DNA from: Leptothermofonsia sichuanensis E412
GTDB lineage: Bacteria > Cyanobacteriota > Cyanobacteriia > Leptolyngbyales > Leptolyngbyaceae
NCBI RefSeq assembly: GCF_019891175.1
Contig: NZ_CP072600.1
Location: 2,542,001 to 2,606,000, forward strand
Direction of reading: 5' to 3'
Length of the DNA stretch: 64,000 nucleotides
The translations under genes were made by a program, and so were the position numbers. The notes beneath the pieces were generated by a model, which was given only the letters and a program-made list of their open reading frames with translations, made no database searches and was not told where the DNA came from. Shown here piece by piece: positions 29,986-39,626 of this stretch. Each line of letters opens with the position of its first letter. The first letter of the stretch is position 1.

Positions 29986-31820
29986 CGATACCCCGCAGCC
30001 TGAAGTGCAAACAGCCGAGCATAGGTTTTGCCTAGCCTCAGTAACTCTTCGTGGGTGCCCTGTTCAACCAACTGGCCCTTATTTAAGACCATAATTTGAT
30101 CGGCCATCCGCACGGTGGAGAACCGATGGGAAATCAGGATTGCCATCTGGTTCTCGGTCATGGCCCGGAAGTGGGTAAAGATCTGGACTTCGGCTTCCGC
30201 ATCCATCGCGGAGGTGGGTTCATCCAGGACCAGGAGGTCAGCCCTGGTGCGCATGAAAGCCCGGGAGAGGGCAATTTTTTGCCACTGCCCACCGGATAGC
30301 TCCCGCCCATTTCTAAACCAGCGTCCCAGTTGGGTATGATAGCCCTCCACCAGAGTTTCAATAAAAGGGTGGGCGGTTCCCTTTTCAGCCGCAACCCGCC
30401 AGCGAGATTCTGCTTCCAGATAGTCCACATCCCCAGACCCAATGTTTTCGCCCACGGTGAACTGATAGCGCACAAAGTTTTGGAAGATGACTCCAATGCG
30501 CCGCTGCAAAGTCTCCAGATCCCATTCCCGCAAATCCAAGCCATCCAGCAGAATGCGGCCAGAATCAGGGTTATATAGCCGGGTCAGCAGTTTGATCAGG
30601 GTCGTTTTGCCAGATCCGTTTTCCCCCACGATCGCTAACTTTTTGCCGGGTTTCAACTGGAATGACACATTCTGCAATGCAGGCTTTGAACTGCCGGTAT
30701 AGGTGAAGCTAACATTTTCAAACCGCAAGCCGTCGCCCGGACAGGGACCTCTGGTGGCATAGCCTGAAGGCGCAGGAATTTCCTCTTCCAGAAATTCGTA
30801 AAGGTTGGAGAGGTAAAGGCTGTCTTCATACATCCCCCCAATCGCACTCAGCAGGCCGGAGAAGGTGGTTTGCCCCTGGCGGAAGACAACCAGGTACATG
30901 GTCAGTTCCCCCAGGGAAATGGTCCCCGCGATCGCCTCCAGCACAATCCAGACATAGGCACCATAGAACGCCACTGTACTCAGTAACCCCAGCAGATAAC
31001 TCCAGAAGCTGCGACGAATCGTGAGATCACGGTCTTCCCCATACAGACGCTCAAAAATTTCCCGGTATCGCCTTAACAGCAGGGGACCCAACTGGAACAG
31101 CTTGACTTCCATTGCCGAGCTTTCGTTGGAGAGCAACCATTCCAGGTAATTTTGTTGGCGCGTTTCAGGCGCACGCCAGCGGAACAGTCGGAAAGCTTCT
31201 CCCGCGAAGCGGGTTTCAGCAATGAAAGCAGGGATCCCTGCCAGCATCAAGATCACCACTGCCCAGAGGGAAAATTGCAGCAGCAGCCCGCTGTAAGTAA
31301 TCAGGGAAATAGTATCCTGAACCAGCCCAAATGTGCGCCCAACCAGGCTCAAGGGGCGATTGGATGCCTCTCGCCGTGCCCGCGTCATCTTGTCATAAAA
31401 TTCAGAATCCTCGAAGTGCGCCATATCCAGAGTCAGCGCTTTCTCCAGGATCAAAACATTCACCTTTTGAGCTAACAATGCCCGTAGTAGGGATTGGCAG
31501 AGGGTAATGCCCTGTCGGCTGCCTGCCAGTAGCACAACAGCAATGGCTTCCAGGGCCAGGTAGCTGAGAGCCAGCCAGCGATTCTGGGCTGAGCCAGACT
31601 GGGAAGCCTGAACCACACTGTCTACAATCAGCTTGCCGAGGAAAGCGGTTACGGCTGGCAGCAAGCCGGCGATCAGGGTCAGGGCAGCCAGGGCAATCGT
31701 CAGGGTGCGATCGGTTGTCCAGACCAGTTGCACTGCCCGCCCGCCATACTGATACACCGCCAGGGCGTGTCGCAGGTCACGCCAGCGCTGTCGGAGAGTA
31801 TTTCGTTTGCGATTCGTCAT
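29982..31820 (-). CDS. ABC exporter (fused permease and ATPase)
   Basis: A 612-residue half-transporter. The N-terminal ~330 residues hold about six TM segments (LTIALAALTLIAGLLPAVTAFLGKLIVDS and following). The nucleotide-binding domain has Walker A GENGSGKTTLIKLL, signature LSGGQWQKIALSRAFM, Walker B LLVLDEPTSAMD and the H-loop in ILISHRFSTVR. It resembles peptide/lipid/multidrug exporters; no peptidase C39 domain and no precursor gene is near, so the substrate is open. Start ATG 31820. Confidence 0.92.
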   Translation of the reverse strand: MTNRKRNTLRQRWRDLRHALAVYQYGGRAVQLVWTTDRTLTIALAALTLIAGLLPAVTAFLGKLIVDSVVQASQSGSAQNRWLALSYLALEAIAVVLLAGSRQGITLCQSLLRALLAQKVNVLILEKALTLDMAHFEDSEFYDKMTRARREASNRPLSLVGRTFGLVQDTISLITYSGLLLQFSLWAVVILMLAGIPAFIAETRFAGEAFRLFRWRAPETRQQNYLEWLLSNESSAMEVKLFQLGPLLLRRYREIFERLYGEDRDLTIRRSFWSYLLGLLSTVAFYGAYVWIVLEAIAGTISLGELTMYLVVFRQGQTTFSGLLSAIGGMYEDSLYLSNLYEFLEEEIPAPSGYATRGPCPGDGLRFENVSFTYTGSSKPALQNVSFQLKPGKKLAIVGENGSGKTTLIKLLTRLYNPDSGRILLDGLDLREWDLETLQRRIGVIFQNFVRYQFTVGENIGSGDVDYLEAESRWRVAAEKGTAHPFIETLVEGYHTQLGRWFRNGRELSGGQWQKIALSRAFMRTRADLLVLDEPTSAMDAEAEVQIFTHFRAMTENQMAILISHRFSTVRMADQIMVLNKGQLVEQGTHEELLRLGKTYARLFALQAAGYR

Positions 31821-31888
31821 GTCTCCACAATAGCTTTTCTGCTATTGTGTTCGGGCAATCGGTCAGGAGCCAGGGTGGAATAACCTGG

Positions 31889-31966
31889 AGAACTCACCAC
31901 GAGAACTCACCACGGAGACGCAGAGGGCACAGAGGAATGGTTCTGTGTTCTCTGGGCCTCTGGGGT
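31889..31966. repeat. CACAGAG-type palindrome, copy 3, with tandem 13-mer
   Basis: Tandem GAGAACTCACCAC / GAGAACTCACCAC precedes a palindrome: CGGAGACGCAGAGGGCACAGAG against CTCTGGGCCTCTGG. It lies between the ABC exporter start and the cysA stop. Confidence 0.75.
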
Positions 31967-32003
31967 AGAACCTTGACGTTTTCGGTTGATTGAATTCACA
32001 ATC

Positions 32004-33020
32004 CTAAATTGAATAGTAGAGAGGGAAAGCCTTAGCGTCCTTGGGTTTCACAAATACCCGCTGTTGGGGTTGCAGTTTCAGTTCATCAAAGCGATCGCGG
32101 GTCAGGTGCGCTGTGACCACTTGTCCGTCATCCAGTGTCAACTCTGCCTGAATTTCCCACCCTAAATGAATAATGCGGCTGACCCTGGCTGACACCGATG
32201 CCCCATTTGGAGTGGTTTCCACCAGAATATCTTGAGGACGTAAAAAGACTTCGGGATGGGCAGACTCAAAGCCATGGGCTTCAAAAATACGGGAGGTACT
32301 GGGCAGCACGTTGACTGGACCGATGAAGCTCATCACAAATGCGCTGGCAGGATGGTCATAAATTTCGGCGGGTGTTCCAATTTGCTCCACCCTGCCCTTG
32401 TTCATGACCACAATCTCATCGGCAACTTCCATCGCCTCTTCCTGGTCATGGGTTACGAACACGGTTGTCACATGCACCTCATCGTGCAGGCGGCGTAACC
32501 AGGCACGCAGGTCTTTTCGGACTTTGGCATCTAAGGCACCAAATGGCTCGTCCAATAGCAATACTTTAGGCTCTACGGCCAGCGATCGCGCCAGGGCAAC
32601 CCGCTGCCGCTGTCCACCAGAAAGCTGGGAGGGGTAGCGATCGCCCAGTCCTCGAAGCTGAACCAGTTCCAGCAACTCCTCTACCCGTGACCTTACCTTT
32701 GCCGGAGGCACCTTGCGAATTTCCAACGCAAATGCAATATTTTTACGCACAGTCAGATGCTTAAAGAGCGCATAGTGCTGAAACACGAACCCGATACCAC
32801 GGTCCTGCACACTGCGATAGGTGGCATCTTCACCGATGAGCAAAATTCTTCCCTGATCAGGAGTCTCTAATCCAGCAATTAAACGCAGCAAAGTGGATTT
32901 GCCCGATCCCGATGGTCCCAGCAACGCCACCAGCGAACCACTGTCAATTTCCAGACTGACGTTGTCTACCGCCTTAAACGCGCCGAACTGCTTAGATACG
33001 TTTTCAATGACAATACCCAT
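32004..33020 (-). CDS. cysA: Sulfate/thiosulfate ABC transporter ATP-binding protein
   Basis: 338 residues from ATG 33020 ([13 protein letters not shown]); the longer in-frame ORF to 33392 runs over a repeat and has no family support. Walker [19 protein letters not shown], signature [16 protein letters not shown], Walker [13 protein letters not shown] and [17 protein letters not shown] are complete. A C-terminal TOBE-like domain is present ([23 protein letters not shown]). The sequence is close to cyanobacterial CysA. The permease genes cysT/cysW and the binding protein are not next to it, so it is an orphan here. Confidence 0.9.
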   Translation of the reverse strand: MGIVIENVSKQFGAFKAVDNVSLEIDSGSLVALLGPSGSGKSTLLRLIAGLETPDQGRILLIGEDATYRSVQDRGIGFVFQHYALFKHLTVRKNIAFALEIRKVPPAKVRSRVEELLELVQLRGLGDRYPSQLSGGQRQRVALARSLAVEPKVLLLDEPFGALDAKVRKDLRAWLRRLHDEVHVTTVFVTHDQEEAMEVADEIVVMNKGRVEQIGTPAEIYDHPASAFVMSFIGPVNVLPSTSRIFEAHGFESAHPEVFLRPQDILVETTPNGASVSARVSRIIHLGWEIQAELTLDDGQVVTAHLTRDRFDELKLQPQQRVFVKPKDAKAFPLYYSI

Positions 33021-33426
33021 CACCAAAACCCAATTTCCGATAGGCTTACTGTAGTTTACACCATCCAGAACGTTGAGCCAACACACATTAAACCTTTCCC
33101 AGGACCGGCTCTGGCTGACCAGGCCTCCTGGCTTGAACTTCCACAAGCCCTTTAATAGGAGTAAGGATTTCATAAACTGAAACTTCACTCCAGAGGCCCA
33201 GAGAACACAGAGCAATTCCTCTGGGTGTCTGTGGCAGAGTTTTAAGGTTTTCGGTTTATCTAATTCACCATCCTTTGCCATGAGGGGCGGACAGGTCAGG
33301 GATCTCAAACCCTTATCAGGCTGTTCTTGGAACCCTGTTGCCTGTTCCCTATCGCCCCTTCCCTGCCATTGCATTCCGCAAACGATACCCATCCCCTATG
33401 ATCTGGCTGTAGCACTTTCTAGACGA
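33021..33426. other. Divergent spacer with repeat
   Basis: Divergent promoters for cysA and the thioesterase gene must be here. It contains copy 4 of the CACAGAG palindrome (33188-33240) and a C/T-rich tract near 33340. In-frame extensions of both flanking ORFs cross it but carry no domain sequence. Confidence 0.6.
33188..33240. repeat. CACAGAG-type palindrome, copy 4
   Basis: CCAGAGGCCCAGAGAACACAG faces CCTCTGGGTGTCTGTGG. It is the reverse complement of the layout at 31909-31966, sharing GAATTGCTCTGTGTTCTCTG with copies 1 and 3. Confidence 0.75.
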
Positions 33427-33852
33427 ATGGTTTTTTGTTATCAGCGGGTTGTCCGGTTCCAGGATACCGATGCGGCTGGGGTGGTCTATTTTGCCAATGT
33501 ACTGGCAATGTGCCATGAGAGCTATGAAGCGTCACTGGCTGCCGCCGGAGTGGATCTGAACGATTTTTTCAGGGGCACGGAGGTGGCAGTTCCAGTGGTT
33601 CACGCCAGTGTGAATTTTTTCCAACCTCTATATTGTGGAGATCGCCTCAATATTTATCTGACCCCCACCCTTTTGAATGCCAGTGAATTTGAGATTGCAT
33701 TTGAGGTGTTTCTGGCAGAGCGATCGGATAAAGCGGCCAGTAAAGCTCAGACCCGCCATGTTTGCATCGATTCCAACCGTCGTTCCCGCATGACACTGCC
33801 AGATCCCCTGAGAAACTGGCTGCACGACTTATCCGCTGCATCCTCTGATTGA
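33427..33852 (+). CDS. Hotdog thioesterase, probable 1,4-dihydroxy-2-naphthoyl-CoA hydrolase
   Basis: 141 residues from ATG 33427. The sequence VVRFQDTDAAGVVYFANVLAMCHESYEASL is the 4HBT-family signature, with the catalytic Asp in DTDAAGVVYF. Cyanobacterial homologues (slr0204 type) hydrolyse DHNA-CoA in phylloquinone synthesis, which supplies the photosystem I quinone. A general short-chain acyl-CoA thioesterase (YbgC-like) is the alternative. An in-frame upstream extension to 33280 is not supported. Confidence 0.85.
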   Translation: MVFCYQRVVRFQDTDAAGVVYFANVLAMCHESYEASLAAAGVDLNDFFRGTEVAVPVVHASVNFFQPLYCGDRLNIYLTPTLLNASEFEIAFEVFLAERSDKAASKAQTRHVCIDSNRRSRMTLPDPLRNWLHDLSAASSD

Positions 33853-34153
33853 GGTCAGGTCGTTCCTGAACTCAATCCTCTGAAGGGGTTATCAGAAAAA
33901 GTTACAAAATATTTCAGCCATATCTAAACTCGTAAACTTTAATGTCTTCGCCTGTTGTGACAGAGCAATCTCTGTTAGGCTTCAAGTATGGAAAAAGGCT
34001 CATTGAATGATTTCGATCATTTGGTGGGTCTTTTGGTTTAAGCATTTTAGTTTAAGCATTTTCCTGACGATTGGTTAGTCTTCCCAAACTATTTTCCCGA
34101 CCTGCTGGTTTCCCACCGTTAATTTTCCATCGTTAATTTAACAACCCGACATT
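33853..34153. other. Spacer, no feature seen
   Basis: A/T-rich spacer with small direct repeats (TTTAAGCATTTTAGTTTAAGCATTTT near 34040; CCGTTAATTTTCCATCGTTAATTT near 34120). It probably carries the promoter of the next gene. Confidence 0.4.
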
Positions 34154-34486
34154 ATGAAACACTTTGCTGCCCAATGGATTGAAGAATGGTGTCAGGAAAA
34201 TGGTTGGACTGACCTGTTTTTGGAATGCTCTCGTTACTGGGCCTTCCCCCCCAATGCAGTTATGCCAGTACCCATTCCCAATCAAGTGTTAAGAACAATT
34301 AAGGCAGAAAAAGGGTTGTGTTTTGAAGAAAAAGTCTGGTGTCTGGCTGCTGTTTTTGGAGCCGTTGCTGCTGGCATTGCTTCCTACGTCCTCTCCTCCC
34401 CCATGCCGCTTGTCGCTGCGTTTGCTTTTTGTGCGGTCACGGCAGCTCGCCTGGAAGATGAAACCCTGGCCAATCTTTCAGAATAG
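34154..34486 (+). CDS. Small conserved cyanobacterial membrane protein
   Basis: 110 residues. The N-terminal half is soluble (FAAQWIEEWCQENGWTDLFLECSRYWAFPPNAVMPVPIP); the C-terminal half has one or two hydrophobic helices (VWCLAAVFGAVAAGIASYVLSSPMPLVAAFAFCAVTAA). It is conserved in cyanobacteria as far as I recall, with no known role. Followed by its own terminator. Confidence 0.65.
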   Translation: MKHFAAQWIEEWCQENGWTDLFLECSRYWAFPPNAVMPVPIPNQVLRTIKAEKGLCFEEKVWCLAAVFGAVAAGIASYVLSSPMPLVAAFAFCAVTAARLEDETLANLSE

Positions 34487-34536
34487 GAGCTTTGTAGCCT
34501 CCTCTTCTTCAATCTTCCGCTTGATGTAACGCAATT

Positions 34537-34581
34537 CATCCCTCTAGACGTTCTCAGTGAGCCATAGAGGGATGTTTTTTT
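34537..34581 (+). terminator. Rho-independent terminator
   Basis: CATCCCTCTA (34537-34546) pairs with TAGAGGGATG (34565-34574) across an 18-nt loop, followed by a run of T (TGTTTTTTTATGG). Confidence 0.85.
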
Positions 34582-34734
34582 ATGGGATGAGCGACATTCT
34601 CCCCGCAATTGTGTAGGGCAGGGGACAGGGATGGGGGACAGGGAACAGAGTCAAAAGGACTGCATCCCAGGGGTTTGCGATCGCTAACCGGTCCTAACCT
34701 GCATGGCGATCGCTACGATATGTTCGCTTCCATC

Positions 34735-34766
34735 TTGACTCTCCAGCGCACTGGAGACTTCAAGAT
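34735..34766 (+). promoter_or_regulatory. MerR-family operator/promoter of the metal-efflux genes
   Basis: TTGACT (34735-34740) is a near-consensus -35 box. It is followed by the dyad CTCCAG-CGCA-CTGGAG (34741-34756), and a weak -10 (CAAGAT, 34761-34766) lies 20 bp after the -35. A dyad inside an over-long 19-20-bp spacer is the hallmark of MerR-type metal regulators (CueR, ZntR, CoaR). No merR-like gene is in the window, so the regulator would act in trans. Confidence 0.75.
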
Positions 34767-34790
34767 GGAAATGTGGAGTTGGATAAGACC

Positions 34791-34985
34791 ATGACCCTGG
34801 CATTTAGAGTTCCCGATATGGCATGTTCTGCGTGTAGTGAGACCATTACCTGGTCCATCCAGGCAATTGATCCAGCAGCGCAGGTAAACGCTGATCTTGT
34901 CACCAAGCAAGTAAGAATTGAAACCCAGGCATCAGAGGCTGCCGTCCGGCAGGCAATTCTGGCGGCTGGTTACACAATCACCTGA
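34791..34985 (+). CDS. Small HMA-domain metallochaperone
   Basis: 64 residues from ATG 34791 ([17 protein letters not shown]); an alternative GTG start 18 bp upstream is possible. It is a single heavy-metal-associated domain with the metal-binding MACSACS (CxxC) motif and the beta-alpha-beta-beta-alpha-beta pattern ([28 protein letters not shown]). It likely carries Cu(I) to the P-type ATPase encoded 10 bp downstream. Both lie behind a MerR-type promoter and form an operon. Confidence 0.85.
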   Translation: MTLAFRVPDMACSACSETITWSIQAIDPAAQVNADLVTKQVRIETQASEAAVRQAILAAGYTIT

Positions 34986-34995
34986 AGCTGTTCCG

Positions 34996-37350
34996 ATGGA
35001 AACTACAACCCTCAAGCTACAAGGGATGAGTTGTGCTGCCTGTGCCAGAAATATCGAATCAGCAATTCGGGCAGTGGCAGGGGTCAACCAATGCAGTGTG
35101 AACTTTGGGGCAGAGCAAGCCACGGTTCAGTATGACCCAGAGACAACCGATCTGACCGCTATTCAAACAGCCGTCGCCGACCTCGGCTATACGGCGCTGC
35201 CGCTGTCAGTGCAGGAAATAGTTGCGGGCGAAGCGGATACCGAAAAAGCAAGTCGCCTGGCGGAAGAACAGCGTTTGCTGCGCCGGGTTGCGGTTGGCGG
35301 AGTGATCAGCCTGGTGATGGTGATTGGGTCAATCCCGGCAATGACTGGACTGCACATTCCGTATTTCCCCATGTGGTTGCACAACCCCTGGCTCCAGTTC
35401 ATCCTTGCTACACCAGTTCAGTTCTGGTGTGGTGCCAGTTTCTACCGCAATAGCTGGAAAGCGCTGAAACACCGCACTGCCACAATGGATACGTTAATTG
35501 TCCTGGGAACCAGTGCCGCCTATCTTTACTCTGTAGTCATCACGGTATTTCCTGGCTTCTTTTCTGCCCAGAACTTGATGCCAGATGTCTATTTTGAAGT
35601 TGCCGTCGTTGTGATTACGATGATCCTTCTGGGACGATTGTTTGAACAGCGCGCCAGGGGGAAAACGACGGAGGCAATCCAGAAGCTGATAGGGCTACAG
35701 GCAAAAACCGCTCGAGTGATTCGCGCTGGACAGGAAGTGGACATCCCGATCGCCCAGGTGGTGGTGGGCGATGTGGTGCTGGTGCGCCCCGGTGAAAAAG
35801 TGCCCGTAGATGGTGAGGTGATAGAAGGGGCTTCGACCGTTGATGAAGGGATGGTGACTGGAGAAAGCCTGCCTGTTAGCAAACAACCGGGCGATGAGGT
35901 CATTGGTGCCACCCTGAACCGGACGGGGAGTTTTCGATTGCGGGCAACGCGGGTAGGTAAAGATACGGTGCTGGCCCAGATTGTGCGCCTGGTCAGGGAA
36001 GCTCAGGGATCCAAGGCTCCCATTCAACGGCTGGCTGATCAGGTAACGGGCTGGTTTGTACCCGTCGTCATGGCGATCGCCCTGGCCACCTTCCTGATCT
36101 GGTTCAGGGTCACGGGCAATCTCACCCTGGCAATCATCCCAATGGTTGGGGTATTGATCATTGCCTGCCCCTGTGCCCTGGGGCTGGCAACCCCCACCTC
36201 GGTTATGGTGGGGACGGGTAAAGGGGCTGAACACGGTATCTTGATTAAGGATGCTACCAGTCTGGAACTGGCTCATACCATCCAGACCATTGTGCTTGAT
36301 AAAACAGGTACGCTGACGGAAGGTAAACCGGCTGTCACTGATTTTGTCACTGTCCTGGGGACTGCCCACCAGAATGAGTTCAAGCTATTGAGACTGGCGG
36401 CCTCTATGGAACGAAACTCGGAGCATCCTCTGGCAGAGGCGATCGTTCGCTACGCTCAGGCACAGGGCGTAGATCTGACAGAAAGCAGACAGTTTGAAGC
36501 CATAGCTGGCAGTGGGGTTCAGGGCATCGTTGCTGACCGGATGATTCACATCGGGACCCGATCCTGGATGACAGAACTGGGGATAGATACCCGTGTTGAA
36601 ACCCTGGATGGGACTTCCCTGGAGGCCCAGGCAACCGTCCTGGAGGCAGACGGTAAAACCACCGCCTGGATTGCTGTGGATTGGGAAATTCAGGGCTTTG
36701 TGGGGATTGCAGATACCTTGAAGTCTACCTCTGCCAGTGTGGTCAGCACCCTGCACCGAATGGGCATTGACGTGGTAATGCTCACAGGAGACAACCAGCA
36801 GACCGCGGCGGCGATCGCCCGCCAGGTAGGGATTACTCGTGTCTATGCCCAGGTACGCCCGGAACAAAAGGCCGCCGTGGTGCAGGCATTGCAGGCAGAG
36901 GGGCAGGGGCAGCGGAAGCCAGGGAAACCAGGAATCCCTCACTTCAACCTCCAACCTTCAACCTCCAGAATTGTGGCGATGGTGGGGGATGGGATTAATG
37001 ATGCGCCAGCCCTGGCCCAGGCGGATGTTGGCATTGCAATCGGCACGGGAACGGACATCGCGATCGCGGCCAGCGACATCACCCTGATTTCTGGTGACCT
37101 CTGGGGGATTGTCACCGCAATTCAGCTCAGTCGTGCCACAATTCGCAACATCCGCCAAAATCTGTTCTTTGCATTCATCTACAATATTGCTGGAATTCCT
37201 ATTGCGGCTGGCATTCTCTTTCCATTCACGGGCTGGCTCCTGAATCCAATCATTGCTGGGGCAGCGATGGCATTTAGCTCCGTTTCCGTGGTTACCAATG
37301 CCCTGAGACTCCGACGGTTTGAACCCGTAATGTACGCTATTGACCAATGA
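34996..37350 (+). CDS. Copper-type P1B-ATPase
   Basis: 784 residues from ATG 34996. There is one N-terminal HMA domain ([12 protein letters not shown]), then eight predicted TM segments. Motifs: actuator TGES, CPC ([15 protein letters not shown]), phosphorylation site [13 protein letters not shown] motif (EHPLAEAIV), GDGINDAPA hinge. This is a Cu(I)/Ag(I) transporter of the CopA/PacS/CtaA group; I cannot tell the importer (CtaA) from the exporter (PacS) by eye. A 22-residue Gly/Lys/Pro-rich insertion (encoded at 36901-36966) sits directly before [12 protein letters not shown], a position where relatives are continuous. The 3' end overlaps the convergent CNT gene by 14 bp. Confidence 0.93.
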   Translation: METTTLKLQGMSCAACARNIESAIRAVAGVNQCSVNFGAEQATVQYDPETTDLTAIQTAVADLGYTALPLSVQEIVAGEADTEKASRLAEEQRLLRRVAVGGVISLVMVIGSIPAMTGLHIPYFPMWLHNPWLQFILATPVQFWCGASFYRNSWKALKHRTATMDTLIVLGTSAAYLYSVVITVFPGFFSAQNLMPDVYFEVAVVVITMILLGRLFEQRARGKTTEAIQKLIGLQAKTARVIRAGQEVDIPIAQVVVGDVVLVRPGEKVPVDGEVIEGASTVDEGMVTGESLPVSKQPGDEVIGATLNRTGSFRLRATRVGKDTVLAQIVRLVREAQGSKAPIQRLADQVTGWFVPVVMAIALATFLIWFRVTGNLTLAIIPMVGVLIIACPCALGLATPTSVMVGTGKGAEHGILIKDATSLELAHTIQTIVLDKTGTLTEGKPAVTDFVTVLGTAHQNEFKLLRLAASMERNSEHPLAEAIVRYAQAQGVDLTESRQFEAIAGSGVQGIVADRMIHIGTRSWMTELGIDTRVETLDGTSLEAQATVLEADGKTTAWIAVDWEIQGFVGIADTLKSTSASVVSTLHRMGIDVVMLTGDNQQTAAAIARQVGITRVYAQVRPEQKAAVVQALQAEGQGQRKPGKPGIPHFNLQPSTSRIVAMVGDGINDAPALAQADVGIAIGTGTDIAIAASDITLISGDLWGIVTAIQLSRATIRNIRQNLFFAFIYNIAGIPIAAGILFPFTGWLLNPIIAGAAMAFSSVSVVTNALRLRRFEPVMYAIDQ

Positions 37351-38791
37351 TGGCTGGATTACCAACATCAAAGAGTCCAGCCACAGCACCAATCATCAAG
37401 GTGGCCAGCGTTGCTCCCCAAAGGGCTTTCCAGCCAAGTTCAATGATGTCTTTGCGCCGGGAGGGAACCAGCCCAACCAATCCGCCAACAAAGATACCAA
37501 CCGAAGCGAGATGGGCAAAGCCACAGAGGGCATAGCTGACTACCAGCAGGGCGCGATCGCCAATCAATCCCTGCTGGGACAGGGCGGCCAGTTGCAGGTA
37601 GGAGGGAATTTCCGTTTCCAGGAGCCGCTGCCCAATGAGACGGGAAGCCTGCCACAGTTCTGGCGGATGGAGGGAAACACCCGTCAGAAACGTCAGGGGC
37701 AAAAATAACACACCCAGAATATTTTGCAGGGTAATAATTTGAAAAACCCGACCAATCCCCTGTAACAGGGCATTCTGGCTGTCAGCCAGAGAAGCCAGAT
37801 GGGCAAAGAACAGGTTGATAATCGCCACCAGACCCAGAATCGCAATCAACAGGGCTGCAATCGCGATCGCCAGTTTCGCTCCATCCATGGCACCCACCAC
37901 CAGACTCTCCATCGGACTGAGCCAGGTAGACCCTGCTGATCCGGTAGATTCTGTCTCACGGTTAACTGGCTCCGCTGTTTCCTCAACGACTTTGCCCAGG
38001 GTTTTGGGCACCCCGGTTTCTGGCACCAGAATTTTGGAGATCACGAAGCAAGCTGGAATTGCCATGATTGAAGCAGAAACCAGATGCCCCGTGATGTTGG
38101 GAAAAACCGGGCGCAGAAATCCGGCGTAAGCCGCCAGAACCGTTGAAGCAATGCTGCCAAAACAGGACGTCAGGATGGCACAGAGTTCACTGCGGGTCAT
38201 TCCCTCCAGATAGGGACGGACCACCAGCGTCGCCTCAATCCCAACAAAAATGTTGGCGGCCCCACTGAGGGATTCTGCCCCACTCAGGTTCATTGTGCGG
38301 CGGAACAGATTGGCAAACAGATTGACCACAGGCTGAATTAAGCCCAACGCATAGCAGAGTGCCATCAGGGCGGAAAAAAAGATGACGCTGGGCAATGCCC
38401 GGAACGCCAGAATATAGCCCAGACTGATATTTTCGGGACTGAGGTAGTCGCCTGGTACAGGCACATAGGGAGGGGTAATTGCTCGTGCAATCCAGCGACC
38501 CGCCAGCAAAGGACCCGGAACCTGGGTCCGATCAGGCACCAGCACAGGTCCAAATACAAACCTGGCACCCTGCTCCGTGGCATCCAGTATGGCATTTGCA
38601 CCTTCATTCAAGGTCACGATCGCGTCTCGCGTAAATGGGACCAGAAACACCAGCAGTCCTAACCCCAACTGAATTCCAATCCCCCACACAATCACCTTCC
38701 AGGGGACAACTCGTCGGTTCTCAGACCCCAACCAGGCAATTCCACAAAAAGCAAAAATTCCAAGCAGGGACAGCAGATTTAACCAGGACAT
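37337..38791 (-). CDS. Concentrative nucleoside transporter (CNT/NupC family)
   Basis: 484 residues with about ten TM segments. The family core is clear: the Nucleos_tra2 N-terminal pair, then [50 protein letters not shown] and a C-terminal [20 protein letters not shown]. It imports nucleosides with H+ or Na+. A hydrophilic loop of ~60 residues holds [19 protein letters not shown]. It is likely transcribed with, or just downstream of, the amidotransferase gene at 38797 (5-bp gap). Confidence 0.92.
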   Translation of the reverse strand: MSWLNLLSLLGIFAFCGIAWLGSENRRVVPWKVIVWGIGIQLGLGLLVFLVPFTRDAIVTLNEGANAILDATEQGARFVFGPVLVPDRTQVPGPLLAGRWIARAITPPYVPVPGDYLSPENISLGYILAFRALPSVIFFSALMALCYALGLIQPVVNLFANLFRRTMNLSGAESLSGAANIFVGIEATLVVRPYLEGMTRSELCAILTSCFGSIASTVLAAYAGFLRPVFPNITGHLVSASIMAIPACFVISKILVPETGVPKTLGKVVEETAEPVNRETESTGSAGSTWLSPMESLVVGAMDGAKLAIAIAALLIAILGLVAIINLFFAHLASLADSQNALLQGIGRVFQIITLQNILGVLFLPLTFLTGVSLHPPELWQASRLIGQRLLETEIPSYLQLAALSQQGLIGDRALLVVSYALCGFAHLASVGIFVGGLVGLVPSRRKDIIELGWKALWGATLATLMIGAVAGLFDVGNPAIIGQ

Positions 38792-38796
38792 GGGCG

Positions 38797-39579
38797 TTAT
38801 CGGGGGGAGCAGGGGATAGGGTTCGGGGAACAGGGTGAAGAGGGCAGTATGATGCGGTCAACGAACTTCCGAATCAGTTGGTTGGCGATCGCCGTATCCT
38901 GCAAGTCCTGTAAAATTTCTGTCAGCTTATCTGCACTGTCCAGGTAACGTGCCTGATAGCGCGTAATGCGAGCGGTCAGGTCGGCAGGATCCACTTCTGG
39001 ATGAAATTGAAATCCATAAAAAGGCTTGTCCACAATCTTGAAAGCATGGTAAGGGCAACGCTCTGAAGATGCCAGCAAAATGGCCTCCTGGGGGAGGGAA
39101 ACTGCCCGCTCCTTGTGCCCGGATACAGCCCAGAACTCGCGGGGGACATCATGAAACAGGCGATCGGTGGCAGCGGCTTCTGTCAGGGTCAGGCGGTACG
39201 TGCCCATTTCCATATTCTCTTTGTCTAAAATGACCTGGCCGCCTAAGGCTTCAACCGCCACCTGAAACCCAAAACAGGAGGCAAAAACTGGAATATTTTC
39301 CTTCAAACAATACAGCACCAGACGTTTGCTATCCTCAACAAACGGATAATCGGCTGGTTGGGTTACCGAAGCATCGCTCGATCCACCGATGAATAGGGCA
39401 TCATACCCCTCTATACAGGTTGGTTCAAATTCAGGGGTTGCAAAGGTATTCAATACATTGAACTGACAGGCTGCCAGCCCACTAAAGCGGACAAACTCGT
39501 TTAACTCCTCCAGGCAGGTAACCTCATCATCCCGGATTTGGAGCAAAAGAACATTAAGCTGACTGCGCTGTTTGACCAT
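38797..39579 (-). CDS. Class-I glutamine amidotransferase-like protein
   Basis: 260 residues from ATG 39579 (MVKQRSQLNVLLLQ); a TTG at 39630 in frame would overlap the previous gene. The GATase1 triad is present: nucleophile Cys in FASCFGFQVAVEALGG, and His/Glu in FQFHPEVD. Similar stand-alone proteins are annotated as GMP-synthase-like or gamma-glutamyl-type amidotransferases; the substrate is not clear. The last 12 residues (SSPCSPNPIPCSPR) come from C/T-type low-complexity DNA. It is packed between the Crp/Fnr gene and the CNT gene, so it may share their transcript. Confidence 0.85.
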   Translation of the reverse strand: MVKQRSQLNVLLLQIRDDEVTCLEELNEFVRFSGLAACQFNVLNTFATPEFEPTCIEGYDALFIGGSSDASVTQPADYPFVEDSKRLVLYCLKENIPVFASCFGFQVAVEALGGQVILDKENMEMGTYRLTLTEAAATDRLFHDVPREFWAVSGHKERAVSLPQEAILLASSERCPYHAFKIVDKPFYGFQFHPEVDPADLTARITRYQARYLDSADKLTEILQDLQDTAIANQLIRKFVDRIILPSSPCSPNPIPCSPR

Positions 39580-39626
39580 TCCCCATGCAATTGATGTCCT
39601 GATCCATGCTGTCTGAAGCAACCATC

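Noticed and set aside
33021-33392. Long N-terminal extension of cysA (and of the thioesterase on the other strand)
   Set aside because: The two extensions overlap each other head to head, cross a palindromic repeat, and the families begin at 33020 and 33427.
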